DNA of 35,590 bases from Thermoplasmata archaeon. GTDB lineage: Archaea; Thermoplasmatota; Thermoplasmata; Halarchaeoplasmatales; Halarchaeoplasmataceae. This document shows positions 10,698 through 18,682 of the stretch, one piece after another (positions within the stretch are counted from its first letter, which is position 1; each line of letters opens with the position of its first letter). Both the position numbers and the translations under genes were made by a program. The notes beneath the pieces were generated by a model, which saw only the letters and a program-made list of their open reading frames with translations, was not told the origin of the DNA and did not search any database. The DNA is taken from NCBI GenBank assembly GCA_007129655.1, contig SKVC01000063.1, positions 1 through 35,590 of the forward strand, written 5' to 3'.

Positions 10698-10923
10698 CCC
10701 TCACCTCCTCTATCGTATAAAGGAACAAACCGATGATTATACCACCGACGACAAGGGCAGATAACGCTACATCAGGGGCTTTTAGCATGAAAAGTGCGGT
10801 TCCGAATACCAGTGTCAATAGAGATAGTTCTATCACAGAACCTATCAGGTTCTTTTCTTCCACTGCGATGATGGCTAGGATCACCATCAATATCAGTACT
10901 ATTTCAAAAACCATCTCGTGCAT
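10684..10923 (-). CDS. MbhD-like subunit (DUF4040, MrpA C-terminal domain)
   Basis: Small 3 TM protein with LMLKAPDVALSALVVGGII; context in the Mrp cluster. Confidence 0.82.
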   Translation of the reverse strand: MHEMVFEIVLILMVILAIIAVEEKNLIGSVIELSLLTLVFGTALFMLKAPDVALSALVVGGIIIGLFLYTIEEVRDDRG

Positions 10924-11218
10924 AGATATCTATTATCCCTTCTGGTTCTACCCCTGATTTGTGTGCACCTCTTGCTATAGCATGGGCTATCATAGGGTTT
11001 ATCATGGCTATCAAAAATGCCAGTATCAAGAATTTGACCTTTATCAACATGGGTGCCTCCGCCACGATAGTTAGAGCTATCAGTATGCTCATGGCACCCC
11101 CGGTATCGCACTTGGTAGATGCATGAAGTCGGGTATAAACATCAGGAAATCGAAGGACTCCTATACTACCTGTGATCATCAGTATCACACCCAGTAATAA
11201 AAACACATATTCTATCAT
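10904..11218 (-). CDS. mnhG: Mrp antiporter subunit G (MbhC-like)
   Basis: IGVLRFPDVYTRLHASTKCDTGG is the MnhG signature. Confidence 0.95.
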   Translation of the reverse strand: MIEYVFLLLGVILMITGSIGVLRFPDVYTRLHASTKCDTGGAMSILIALTIVAEAPMLIKVKFLILAFLIAMINPMIAHAIARGAHKSGVEPEGIIDIYARDGF

Positions 11219-11499
11219 GTAGCTTTTTCACCTCTTTCAAAATGTTTTGCGAGGATCAGTGAGCCAACAGTATTCATCATTAGAAGTACTATGGCTAGGT
11301 CTATCAGCAGGTATTCTCCTTTAAGAAATGCTAGTAATGCAATAACTATGGTGATCTTGGTGCTTATTGTATTAAATCCGACGATCCTATCAGGAGTTGT
11401 GGGACCTACCATCAATCTATAGACCAAAATGATCGATGTAAAAAGCACTACGAACAGCGCAATTGTGAACGGGCTCACCAGAAGATATTCTTTAACCAT
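11215..11499 (-). CDS. mnhF: Mrp antiporter subunit F (MbhB-like)
   Basis: RLMVGPTTPDRIVGFNTISTK signature of MnhF. Confidence 0.95.
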   Translation of the reverse strand: MVKEYLLVSPFTIALFVVLFTSIILVYRLMVGPTTPDRIVGFNTISTKITIVIALLAFLKGEYLLIDLAIVLLMMNTVGSLILAKHFERGEKAT

Positions 11500-12080
11500 T
11501 CTTCTATGTCTCCTTTGATCATCGATCCTGCTTTATCTCTATCCATGGTTTCTACATCTATCCAATGTACGTAAAGCTTTGATTCATCCAGTTTACGAAC
11601 AGTGTCTATGGTCATCGTTCCGGGAGTTAATGTTATCGAGTTGGCCAATATGGTCAGACCGGTTTGAGAGTGAAGGTCCGAATCTATCTTCACTATCCCG
11701 GGATTGATGTCTAAAAATATAGCGTGTTTCATCACTTTGAGATTGCTTTCCAGCAGCCTGAAGGCCATGATGAAGATGTATTGTGGTATGTAAAGTAGAA
11801 GTATCCGTAGTGTTTTGATCACTACATTACCGGAGCTCTGTATATCTCCGGTGAACATATCGTACATCAACAGTGAAACTATGAAAGTAACGATTGAACC
11901 GATCAGGATATTCTGCCAGTGAAAAGAAGCGCTCACTACCATCCAGAAGATCATCAATGCAAACCAGGTGATCGCCGTTTTCTCCCATCTAGGTAATTTT
12001 TGAGATTCAAAACTATCAAGCAGAGCCCTTTTATTGACCTCTTCTATCCTCTCTTTAAGATACAGTGGGATTCTACTCAT
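11475..12080 (-). CDS. mnhE: Mrp antiporter subunit E (MbhA-like)
   Basis: ANSITLTPGTMTID and LYVHWIDV are typical of MnhE. Confidence 0.93.
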   Translation of the reverse strand: MSRIPLYLKERIEEVNKRALLDSFESQKLPRWEKTAITWFALMIFWMVVSASFHWQNILIGSIVTFIVSLLMYDMFTGDIQSSGNVVIKTLRILLLYIPQYIFIMAFRLLESNLKVMKHAIFLDINPGIVKIDSDLHSQTGLTILANSITLTPGTMTIDTVRKLDESKLYVHWIDVETMDRDKAGSMIKGDIEEWLKNIFW

Positions 12081-12138
12081 ATCAGGTAGTGTATAACTGT
12101 GTAGGTTATATTATTTTTGGAACTCGGTATAGATCGCT

Positions 12139-12306
12139 TCAGTGTTGTTTTGCCCAAGCAAAGCTCTTGAGTCTAGCGGTTTTACCGAAGCCACAAGCAG
12201 CGCAAACCTTCTTCCGGACGTGAAAGGATTTCTTTCCACATCTCCGGCATACGATGTGTGTCTTGCCTTTGGAACGCTTTCCCTTTGATGGTGTACCTTT
12301 ACTCAT
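12139..12306 (-). CDS. rpl37e: Ribosomal protein L37e
   Basis: My reverse-strand translation: [65 protein letters not shown] zinc ribbon; absent from the supplied ORF track because it is short. Confidence 0.95.
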   Translation of the reverse strand: MSKGTPSKGKRSKGKTHIVCRRCGKKSFHVRKKVCAACGFGKTARLKSFAWAKQH

Positions 12307-12318
12307 ATTTCATCGCCT

Positions 12319-12540
12319 CTATGGAGAAACATATACGACGTTATCGCCGCGTACTAGAGCTTTTTTTAGCGTACGAGTTTCTTCTCCGTCTATGAACTCT
12401 TTCACATCCTTCATCACTAGATTTAGATGAGGGTCATAGCCTTCGAGCACACCGCGGTATTCCTTACCATACCGGAGCTCGACTATGATGTGATTGCCTA
12501 TGTTCTTGTTAAGCACGGAGAGTGGTTTGTTATCAGTCAT
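12319..12540 (-). CDS. Sm-like archaeal protein (LSm)
   Basis: Sm1/Sm2 motifs: IIVELRYGKEYRGVLEGYDPHLNLVMKDV and ALVRGDNVVYV; adjacent to L37e. Confidence 0.95.
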   Translation of the reverse strand: MTDNKPLSVLNKNIGNHIIVELRYGKEYRGVLEGYDPHLNLVMKDVKEFIDGEETRTLKKALVRGDNVVYVSP

Positions 12541-12635
12541 GTTGTGCCCATTATATACTACCCCTACTTAAAGCTAATGCTTCCCGATATAAGATATACA
12601 CAAAATATTAAACCGAACTATTCATTGAACACAAC

Positions 12636-13205
12636 ATGTCAAAGTTCGTAGTTTTCGAGGGTATCGACGGCTCGGGTAAATCTACCATAGCCAGGGAACT
12701 GGACATGTCCATCGGACAGCTTTTAATCACCAGCGAGCCGACGGACTCGGATGTGGGGCGGCTGGCCGATAAGGCGGCATACGAAGATACAACCCCGTAC
12801 CTGGAATTGTTTTTGTACCTGGCTGACAGAGCGGGGCATACAGAGTTTATAAAAAAAGAGATGACGAAAGGGTATAATGTACTCTGCGATAGATACTGGG
12901 GCTCCACAGCGGCTTATCAAGCGGCCCATGGGATGATGGAAATGGACTATCTGGTGGAGATACAGATGCCCTTCGTTCTGGAAGCGGATATCACGATCCT
13001 ATTCGACCTACCGGTAGAGGAAGCATTAAAACGGATCTCCGGCAGGGACGATACCAGCAAGTACGAGCGTATGAATTTTCTGGAAAAAGTGAGGGAGAAT
13101 TATCTCAAATTGGCACGGGAGCACGGCTGGGAGATCGTAGATGCCGGCAGAAGGCTGGAAGAAGTGAGAGAAGACGTGCTGGCGTTGGTCGAAAGTATAT
13201 TGTAA
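12636..13205 (+). CDS. tmk: Thymidylate kinase
   Basis: Walker A FEGIDGSGKSTIARELD, CDRYWGSTAAYQ DRY motif. Confidence 0.94.
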   Translation: MSKFVVFEGIDGSGKSTIARELDMSIGQLLITSEPTDSDVGRLADKAAYEDTTPYLELFLYLADRAGHTEFIKKEMTKGYNVLCDRYWGSTAAYQAAHGMMEMDYLVEIQMPFVLEADITILFDLPVEEALKRISGRDDTSKYERMNFLEKVRENYLKLAREHGWEIVDAGRRLEEVREDVLALVESIL

Positions 13206-13252
13206 AAATAAGAAAAAAAACATCACAAAATCTTCATCGATTTCTTGCGATT

Positions 13253-13286
13253 ATTTGCCCGTAAATTGCCATTAGAATGTCATTCA
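13253..13286 (+). repeat. Left copy of island-flanking direct repeat
   Basis: ATTTGCCCGTAAATTGCCATTAGAATGTCATTCA; shares 16 nt exact (ATTTGCCCGTAAATTG) and a related tail with 24415-24446. Confidence 0.7.
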
Positions 13287-13307
13287 CCGCACCTTAACAA
13301 ACATCCT

Positions 13308-13349
13308 TCAACCCCACTTCCGCCTCCGCACACTCGTCGCCACCGTCAC
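13308..13349 (-). pseudogene. Relic of the C-terminal tail of a PEFG-type surface protein
   Basis: Reverse translation VTVATSVRRRKWG* resembles the tail VTVATRVRRKKER* of the 14619-15962 protein; 18 nt CTCGTCGCCACCGTCACC identical at 13333-13350 and 14644-14661. Confidence 0.6.
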
Positions 13350-13386
13350 CGATAGTGATCCAAAATATCAAGTCTTATCACATTTT

Positions 13387-13722
13387 TCACAGATCATCCA
13401 GCATTTTCTCGAATGCTGATTTCAAAGGCGGGATCTCCTTCGTAACGGTGTTCCAAACCCTTTTGGTGTCCGCTCCGAAATAAGCATGGATCAGTTTGTT
13501 TCTCATCCCTACTATATCCCTCCAGGGGATTTCCGGATATTTCTCTCTTACTTCATCCGGAATATTCCTGACTGCTTCACCAATTATCTCTATCGACCTG
13601 ATCGTGGCATATATGGTTTTATCATCTTTACAAAAAGTGTCATAGTCCATACCCTCAACAAATTTCATACCCTTGTTCGCAGCATCGATCACATCCTGAA
13701 TGTAATCACCGACTTCCCTCAT
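13387..13722 (-). CDS. hepT: HepT-like HEPN-domain toxin (DUF86)
   Basis: R(N)KLIHAYF HEPN RX4H motif, IGEAVRNIP; overlaps upstream MNT gene by 4 nt. Confidence 0.93.
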   Translation of the reverse strand: MREVGDYIQDVIDAANKGMKFVEGMDYDTFCKDDKTIYATIRSIEIIGEAVRNIPDEVREKYPEIPWRDIVGMRNKLIHAYFGADTKRVWNTVTKEIPPLKSAFEKMLDDL

Positions 13723-14042
13723 GCGTAGACGACCTCTTTCATGATCTGTTTCCCTATCCGCGGCTTCAGTGCGGATTCCTCCACAAGGTCAACCTTCACC
13801 CCGAGAAGATCGCTGAGGTGGTTCTCGATCTCCACAAATTTCAACAAACCCAAATCCGCATCCTCTGAAAATTCAACCAGTATATCAAGGTCGCTCCCCT
13901 CACCAGCCTCGCTCCGCACATATGAACCGAAGATTCCGATCTTCTCGATTCCGTATTTTCTCCTCAATTCATTTTCATGTTCCTTGAGGATGTTTGTGAT
14001 TTCCGCGAGCTTATCATTTTTACCTTTCATATAATTTAACAA
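13719..14042 (-). CDS. mntA: MntA-like minimal nucleotidyltransferase antitoxin
   Basis: [24 protein letters not shown] = GSxxRxexxxxSDxD NTase motif; paired with HEPN gene. Confidence 0.93.
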   Translation of the reverse strand: MLNYMKGKNDKLAEITNILKEHENELRRKYGIEKIGIFGSYVRSEAGEGSDLDILVEFSEDADLGLLKFVEIENHLSDLLGVKVDLVEESALKPRIGKQIMKEVVYA

Positions 14043-14134
14043 CGTTTTCTCCTAATTTTAACTTTCCCATCAAAAACAGGCTTGGAAATAATGCCATACG
14101 CGGTCTATAGAAGAACGAATCGAACGACATCAGC

Positions 14135-14602
14135 ATGAAGATTTCGGATGACCGGGGGATGACTTGGAACGAGCCGATCTCACTTTTGAAGCCGACGGAC
14201 AAGGTGGAACGTATCGAAATCGCCTCCGACGGCGACAAGGTGCTCGTGATGTGGGCGGCGTCAAGTTATTACCAGTTGATATACAGTACGAACGGGGGTG
14301 CGTCGTGGGAAGTGGATGTGAACGAGTACGAGTACACCGGTCGTTCATACCCTGCGGTTGATATCGAAAACGGATATATCTACGTGATCGCGGTGAAGTC
14401 TGCATCGACTACCGAGGAGCAGTCGGTGGGACTGACGGCTGAAGAGCCGCCTCTCGTTGGGACATATACCGAGTTGAAGTGGGGGCCCGAAGGCAGCGAA
14501 GAAGTTAACACGAAAAACCTCGAGATGGCTTATTCCGTCTCCGACATCGAAGTGGTTGGAGAAACGGTATACATCGCCGCTCTTTCTTCAGGGAAAAAAT
14601 GA
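14135..14602 (+). pseudogene. Fragment of a BNR/Asp-box beta-propeller (sialidase-like) surface protein
   Basis: Asp-box-like ISDDRGMTWNEP and YSTNGGASW; no signal peptide, upstream in-frame stop, ends abruptly without anchor. Confidence 0.65.
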
Positions 14603-14618
14603 GTAAAACCTCGAATAT

Positions 14619-15962
14619 TTATCTTTCTTTTTTACGCCGTACCCTCGTCGCCACCGTCACCATCAACATCGTCGCAACCACCGGAACTACGATGTTACCG
14701 AACTCCGGTATCGGCTCGCCGAAGTCAGGGCTTCGCTTGTAGTATATTTCGGAGTTCCCGTCGCGTAGATCGTGCCATACGACATGCTTCATGTTATTGA
14801 CCAGAGCTATACTGGGTCGCCAGGAGTCGTTTGTAGCGTTAGTAAGCCTCAAATCGTCATTCCAGGAGATTCCACCGTCTAATGACTCTTTGAAATATAT
14901 TTCCGCATTCTCTCCGTCATCTATTCGATCAGCCCAAACTATATTGACTTCGTCACCTTGAACGGAAATATCGGGATTTGAGATGATCGGACTTGGACCG
15001 GAAAGTTGCTGCGCCGGATTCCACGTCACGCCGTTGTCCGTCGAGCGGCGGTAGTAGAGGTAGTAGTCCGGCTCCGACCCTGGCCACACTTGTTCCACCC
15101 AAACAATGTGGATGTTGGAGTTGTAAACAGCCATAGCAGATACCACTGAATCCGATGTAGTTTCGGATATTCTTCTTCCGAAGTCTTCATTTCCTAAACC
15201 GTCTTCCCATGTATATCCGTTGTCTTTTGAGATCATCCAATAAATTTGCCAATTCCCGTGTCTTCTATCACACCACGTAACAGCTATATTGGATTCATGG
15301 CCCGCCATCCTGGTTTGAGTGATCGCCGCCGGTGCATATGTTATTCTTCTATCGCTGTCGTCTCCCTGCCCGTTATCAAAGGTTTCACCACCATTTAAAC
15401 TTCTACGATAATATATCTCCCCGTCATCTCCATCTCTAAGGTCCATCCACGATATATGAACGTTAGAACTGTTCACGAATACTTTCGGCCCTTCGGAGTT
15501 ATGTCCGTCGTCGCTGGAGATCATCTGCTCGGTGAGCCAGGTTACGCCTCCGTCTTCCGAGCGGCGGTAGAAGATCTCCCATGCAGGTGTTTTCCAATCA
15601 CCCCAGACGATAGATACGTTGTTCCCTGCAAGTCCGACATCTGGCCAACTAGCCAAAACCCCACTATCAGAGATTTGAAATGGTGTACTCCATGTATTTC
15701 CTGAGTCTATCGATGACATATGATACACTTCAGTAGTATCATCGCTCCAACCTTCATAAGAGATATGAAGGGAAGAACTGTAAACATCTATATTTGCTTT
15801 ATAACCATGTGTCGGAGGATATGTCAACCTGATGTCCTCGCTCCAATTCTCCAGCGGTCCTTCTGAGACCTCAGGTGTTCCGGCAATCATATTAATAGGA
15901 ACGAAAAGTGATACAACCAGAATAACCGTCAAGGCTACCGTGCAGATTACCTTCGTCCTCAT
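14619..15962 (-). CDS. Secreted BNR/Asp-box beta-propeller (sialidase-like) protein with PEFG-type C-terminal anchor
   Basis: N-terminal signal segment; repeated SxDxGxTW boxes (SIDSGNTW, SEDGGVTW, SKDNGYTW, STDNGVTW, SLDGGISW); C-term IPEFGNIVVPVVATMLMVTVATRVRRKKER. Confidence 0.85.
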   Translation of the reverse strand: MRTKVICTVALTVILVVSLFVPINMIAGTPEVSEGPLENWSEDIRLTYPPTHGYKANIDVYSSSLHISYEGWSDDTTEVYHMSSIDSGNTWSTPFQISDSGVLASWPDVGLAGNNVSIVWGDWKTPAWEIFYRRSEDGGVTWLTEQMISSDDGHNSEGPKVFVNSSNVHISWMDLRDGDDGEIYYRRSLNGGETFDNGQGDDSDRRITYAPAAITQTRMAGHESNIAVTWCDRRHGNWQIYWMISKDNGYTWEDGLGNEDFGRRISETTSDSVVSAMAVYNSNIHIVWVEQVWPGSEPDYYLYYRRSTDNGVTWNPAQQLSGPSPIISNPDISVQGDEVNIVWADRIDDGENAEIYFKESLDGGISWNDDLRLTNATNDSWRPSIALVNNMKHVVWHDLRDGNSEIYYKRSPDFGEPIPEFGNIVVPVVATMLMVTVATRVRRKKER

Positions 15963-16086
15963 GGTATTACAATAACATCTGAGGAAGTTAATAACTCTTG
16001 CCGTAGCCTTGATGTTTTACCTATATTTATACCCCCTCGCCCCCCAATATATATAATTATTCGACGTAAGTTATTAATAGAACTAT

Positions 16087-16104
16087 GCTGTTAAGGTTAA
16101 CAGC
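16087..16104. promoter_or_regulatory. Perfect dyad GCTGTTAA-GG-TTAACAGC, candidate operator
   Basis: 8 bp inverted arms, 2 nt centre; located downstream of an AT-rich TATA-like tract (~16050-16062) and upstream of the surface-operon start codon. Confidence 0.45.
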
Positions 16105-16153
16105 AACCTTTACCAAAAGGGGAGAAAACTATGAAGAGAAAGGAGAGAAGAAC

Positions 16154-18682
16154 ATGATGGAAGATAAAAATAGAAGTATGGTGATTGGGCTTTGTTTTAT
16201 GATCGTATCTGCACTGATATTCAGTGCTGCCGCCGTACCGGCGTTTCCGGTTGAGGATGATGAAGTCAACATACCTCAAACAGCCACCATCGGTCCGGAG
16301 CTGGATCTTGAAATGCCACTGACGGAAATGGAAGCCGAGATGAGGGATGAACCATCTCTTCGAGAGTTATACGACCGTCCGATATTCGACAGAGAACCTC
16401 ATAGGAACTTTATGTACGATGATTTTGATATGCTCTTACATCCGCAGGATAGTTTGAACGCCGAGGAGGAAGAAAGCGACGGACCCGAGAGAACTTTTAT
16501 CGGAGTAACATCCATTCGGGCGGATTCACCCGTCATATACCTGAATCAGGATAATATGATATATTTTACTGTAAATAATTTAGGTGGGGATGTAGGTGAC
16601 GCTGCATATACCGAGAACATAACCGCAGCGATTGAAAGCATCGAAGAACTTCGTGATCAGTATAGCGGGCATCCTCGTGTGGGACAGCTCGAAAAGGCAA
16701 TCGAACGTCTTGAGGAAGCTCTGCTACTGGTTTCGGAACATCAGCGTGAAGAATCTATAAAATCCGTAAGGCAGGCCGTAACTCACTTAAACGCCGCTGG
16801 CCAGGGAAGACAGGGGATACTTACTGAACAGATAATAATTGAGCTCGCTGAAATCGTACAGTTTAAAGTGACCACCGTTATTAATGAAGCAACCTCTAAC
16901 TTCGGCTCTGAACATCCTGATGTGCAGGAAGCAGAAGACATCTACGAGGATGCTGTAGATAAGCTCGACAACGGGAAGTACATACCGGCGATGAATCGTT
17001 TCAGGAAAGCCTTTGAGACCGTACTCGGTGCATATATCTGCGATGTAAACCTTGAACTATACTCATGGATGAGAGACGGTTACGAGAGCGAGATAGGGAA
17101 TGGATTTATCGAGTCTTTCGAGGCCGAATCGTATGAAGTTATCACCCTAACATGGAGTCCTACTCGGAGGGGAATACATTACGTCAGAACAAACATAACG
17201 GGTGAATACATGGTCTATAGTTCTGATGGTGAAAAAGTTGAAAGTCCGACTAAACTCTTTAGCACGGGATTTGTGGTTACATCGGAGGATGAGCCTGAAA
17301 AATGGGGTCCAGGTTACAATTACACTAGTGTTATAACCGTTGAAGAGGGTATTAGGTATCGTGATGGTCCTCTTGTTATTGAGGTTTACGATGATCTGGA
17401 GATCCAATCGGGTGCAGCCCTCCAGCTCAACGAGTCGATAACTCTTGTGATGATGAATACAGAGCCCGGGGAGTTTTCGATCCTAATCGAACCCGATGGG
17501 ACTTTCATCATCGAAAGCCCTGTTGAATCCGCAACGATTACTTCATCAGACGAGGGATATAGAAACACTTACCCCTTCATCAACCATGGGAATGTCCACT
17601 TCACCGGTGCTGCGGTTATGGACACACACGGCCCCGACGACCTCTCTCTACCCGCAGGCATACAGAACCTCCCGGGAAGCACGTGCATACTCGACAACAC
17701 CAACATCCTGGAGGCCGACACCCACAGCGTGTACGCATCGGAGGATTCATCCGTGCAGATAATGGGCGCCGATACGGTCATCGGGCGTGACCTGGATGGG
17801 CAGGAAGATAACGATGAGATCGCAAAAGGCCATGGGATCTTCATCGAGGGCGCCGTGCCGAACATACGGGATGTGACGGTAAAGTACAATCGTCAGGACG
17901 GCATACGTGTTGTCGATTCAAAACCCGGGCCCATACAGGCGGCCAGCCTGCACGAGTACGACTCCGGCGACTACGACCGCCAGCTGACTCATGACGACAA
18001 TACGTCCACTTTGCCCGTAATCGTCGCAGGGAACGGAAACCTGTATATGGTTTACCTGGACGAGGATGCACAGCACATCAACTTCATGAGGTCTTCGGAT
18101 CAGGGCAGTACATGGAGTGCTCCAGCGGTAGTTCCCGGGAGTGAGGTGGAGGAAGGATTCATCCGGAACATCGATATCGATGCCGACGGTGACAACCTGG
18201 CGGTTGCATGGGATGTGTGGATACCGTGGGATGGCGTGATACCATATGGGTTGACCGGAGAGGACGAAGGTCAACGTTATATCGTGAAACTTAATGTACA
18301 GCACAGTTCAGACGGAGGAGCGAGTTGGGCGGATGTACCCTATGTAATAGATGATTCGTCCTTCCCATCGGTGGCCGTCGAAGGGGATACCGTGTATGTT
18401 GCATATTATAAGGGACCGTACTATCGGGATCTGTATATGCCGTATCCTGTTACCGTCAGGATACGATGGGCCGCCGATGGCTGGGAGGAAGTCGAAGAAC
18501 ATGTATTCGATATCATGGTGGGCGTCCCAAAGGTGGCTGTAACCGGCGAGACCGTGCACGTGGCTATCGCCGGTTTCGAAGAGATAATATACGTGCGCAG
18601 TGACGATGGTGGCGTAGATAGCTCAGAAATGTTTATCAACGGGCTAAGTTATATGGCTGTCACGAGAGGCAGGACATGGTAA
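16154..18682 (+). CDS. Large surface protein: CARDB-like domain with helical insertion, beta-helix-like segment, C-terminal BNR propeller
   Basis: Start chosen at ATG 16154 (MMEDKNRSMVIGLCFMIVSALIFSAAAVPAFP signal peptide, GGAG-type RBS); ORF track starts at 16085; BNR boxes SSDQGSTWS, SSDGGASW; paralogous N-half to 20061-24047. Confidence 0.82.
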   Translation: MMEDKNRSMVIGLCFMIVSALIFSAAAVPAFPVEDDEVNIPQTATIGPELDLEMPLTEMEAEMRDEPSLRELYDRPIFDREPHRNFMYDDFDMLLHPQDSLNAEEEESDGPERTFIGVTSIRADSPVIYLNQDNMIYFTVNNLGGDVGDAAYTENITAAIESIEELRDQYSGHPRVGQLEKAIERLEEALLLVSEHQREESIKSVRQAVTHLNAAGQGRQGILTEQIIIELAEIVQFKVTTVINEATSNFGSEHPDVQEAEDIYEDAVDKLDNGKYIPAMNRFRKAFETVLGAYICDVNLELYSWMRDGYESEIGNGFIESFEAESYEVITLTWSPTRRGIHYVRTNITGEYMVYSSDGEKVESPTKLFSTGFVVTSEDEPEKWGPGYNYTSVITVEEGIRYRDGPLVIEVYDDLEIQSGAALQLNESITLVMMNTEPGEFSILIEPDGTFIIESPVESATITSSDEGYRNTYPFINHGNVHFTGAAVMDTHGPDDLSLPAGIQNLPGSTCILDNTNILEADTHSVYASEDSSVQIMGADTVIGRDLDGQEDNDEIAKGHGIFIEGAVPNIRDVTVKYNRQDGIRVVDSKPGPIQAASLHEYDSGDYDRQLTHDDNTSTLPVIVAGNGNLYMVYLDEDAQHINFMRSSDQGSTWSAPAVVPGSEVEEGFIRNIDIDADGDNLAVAWDVWIPWDGVIPYGLTGEDEGQRYIVKLNVQHSSDGGASWADVPYVIDDSSFPSVAVEGDTVYVAYYKGPYYRDLYMPYPVTVRIRWAADGWEEVEEHVFDIMVGVPKVAVTGETVHVAIAGFEEIIYVRSDDGGVDSSEMFINGLSYMAVTRGRTW

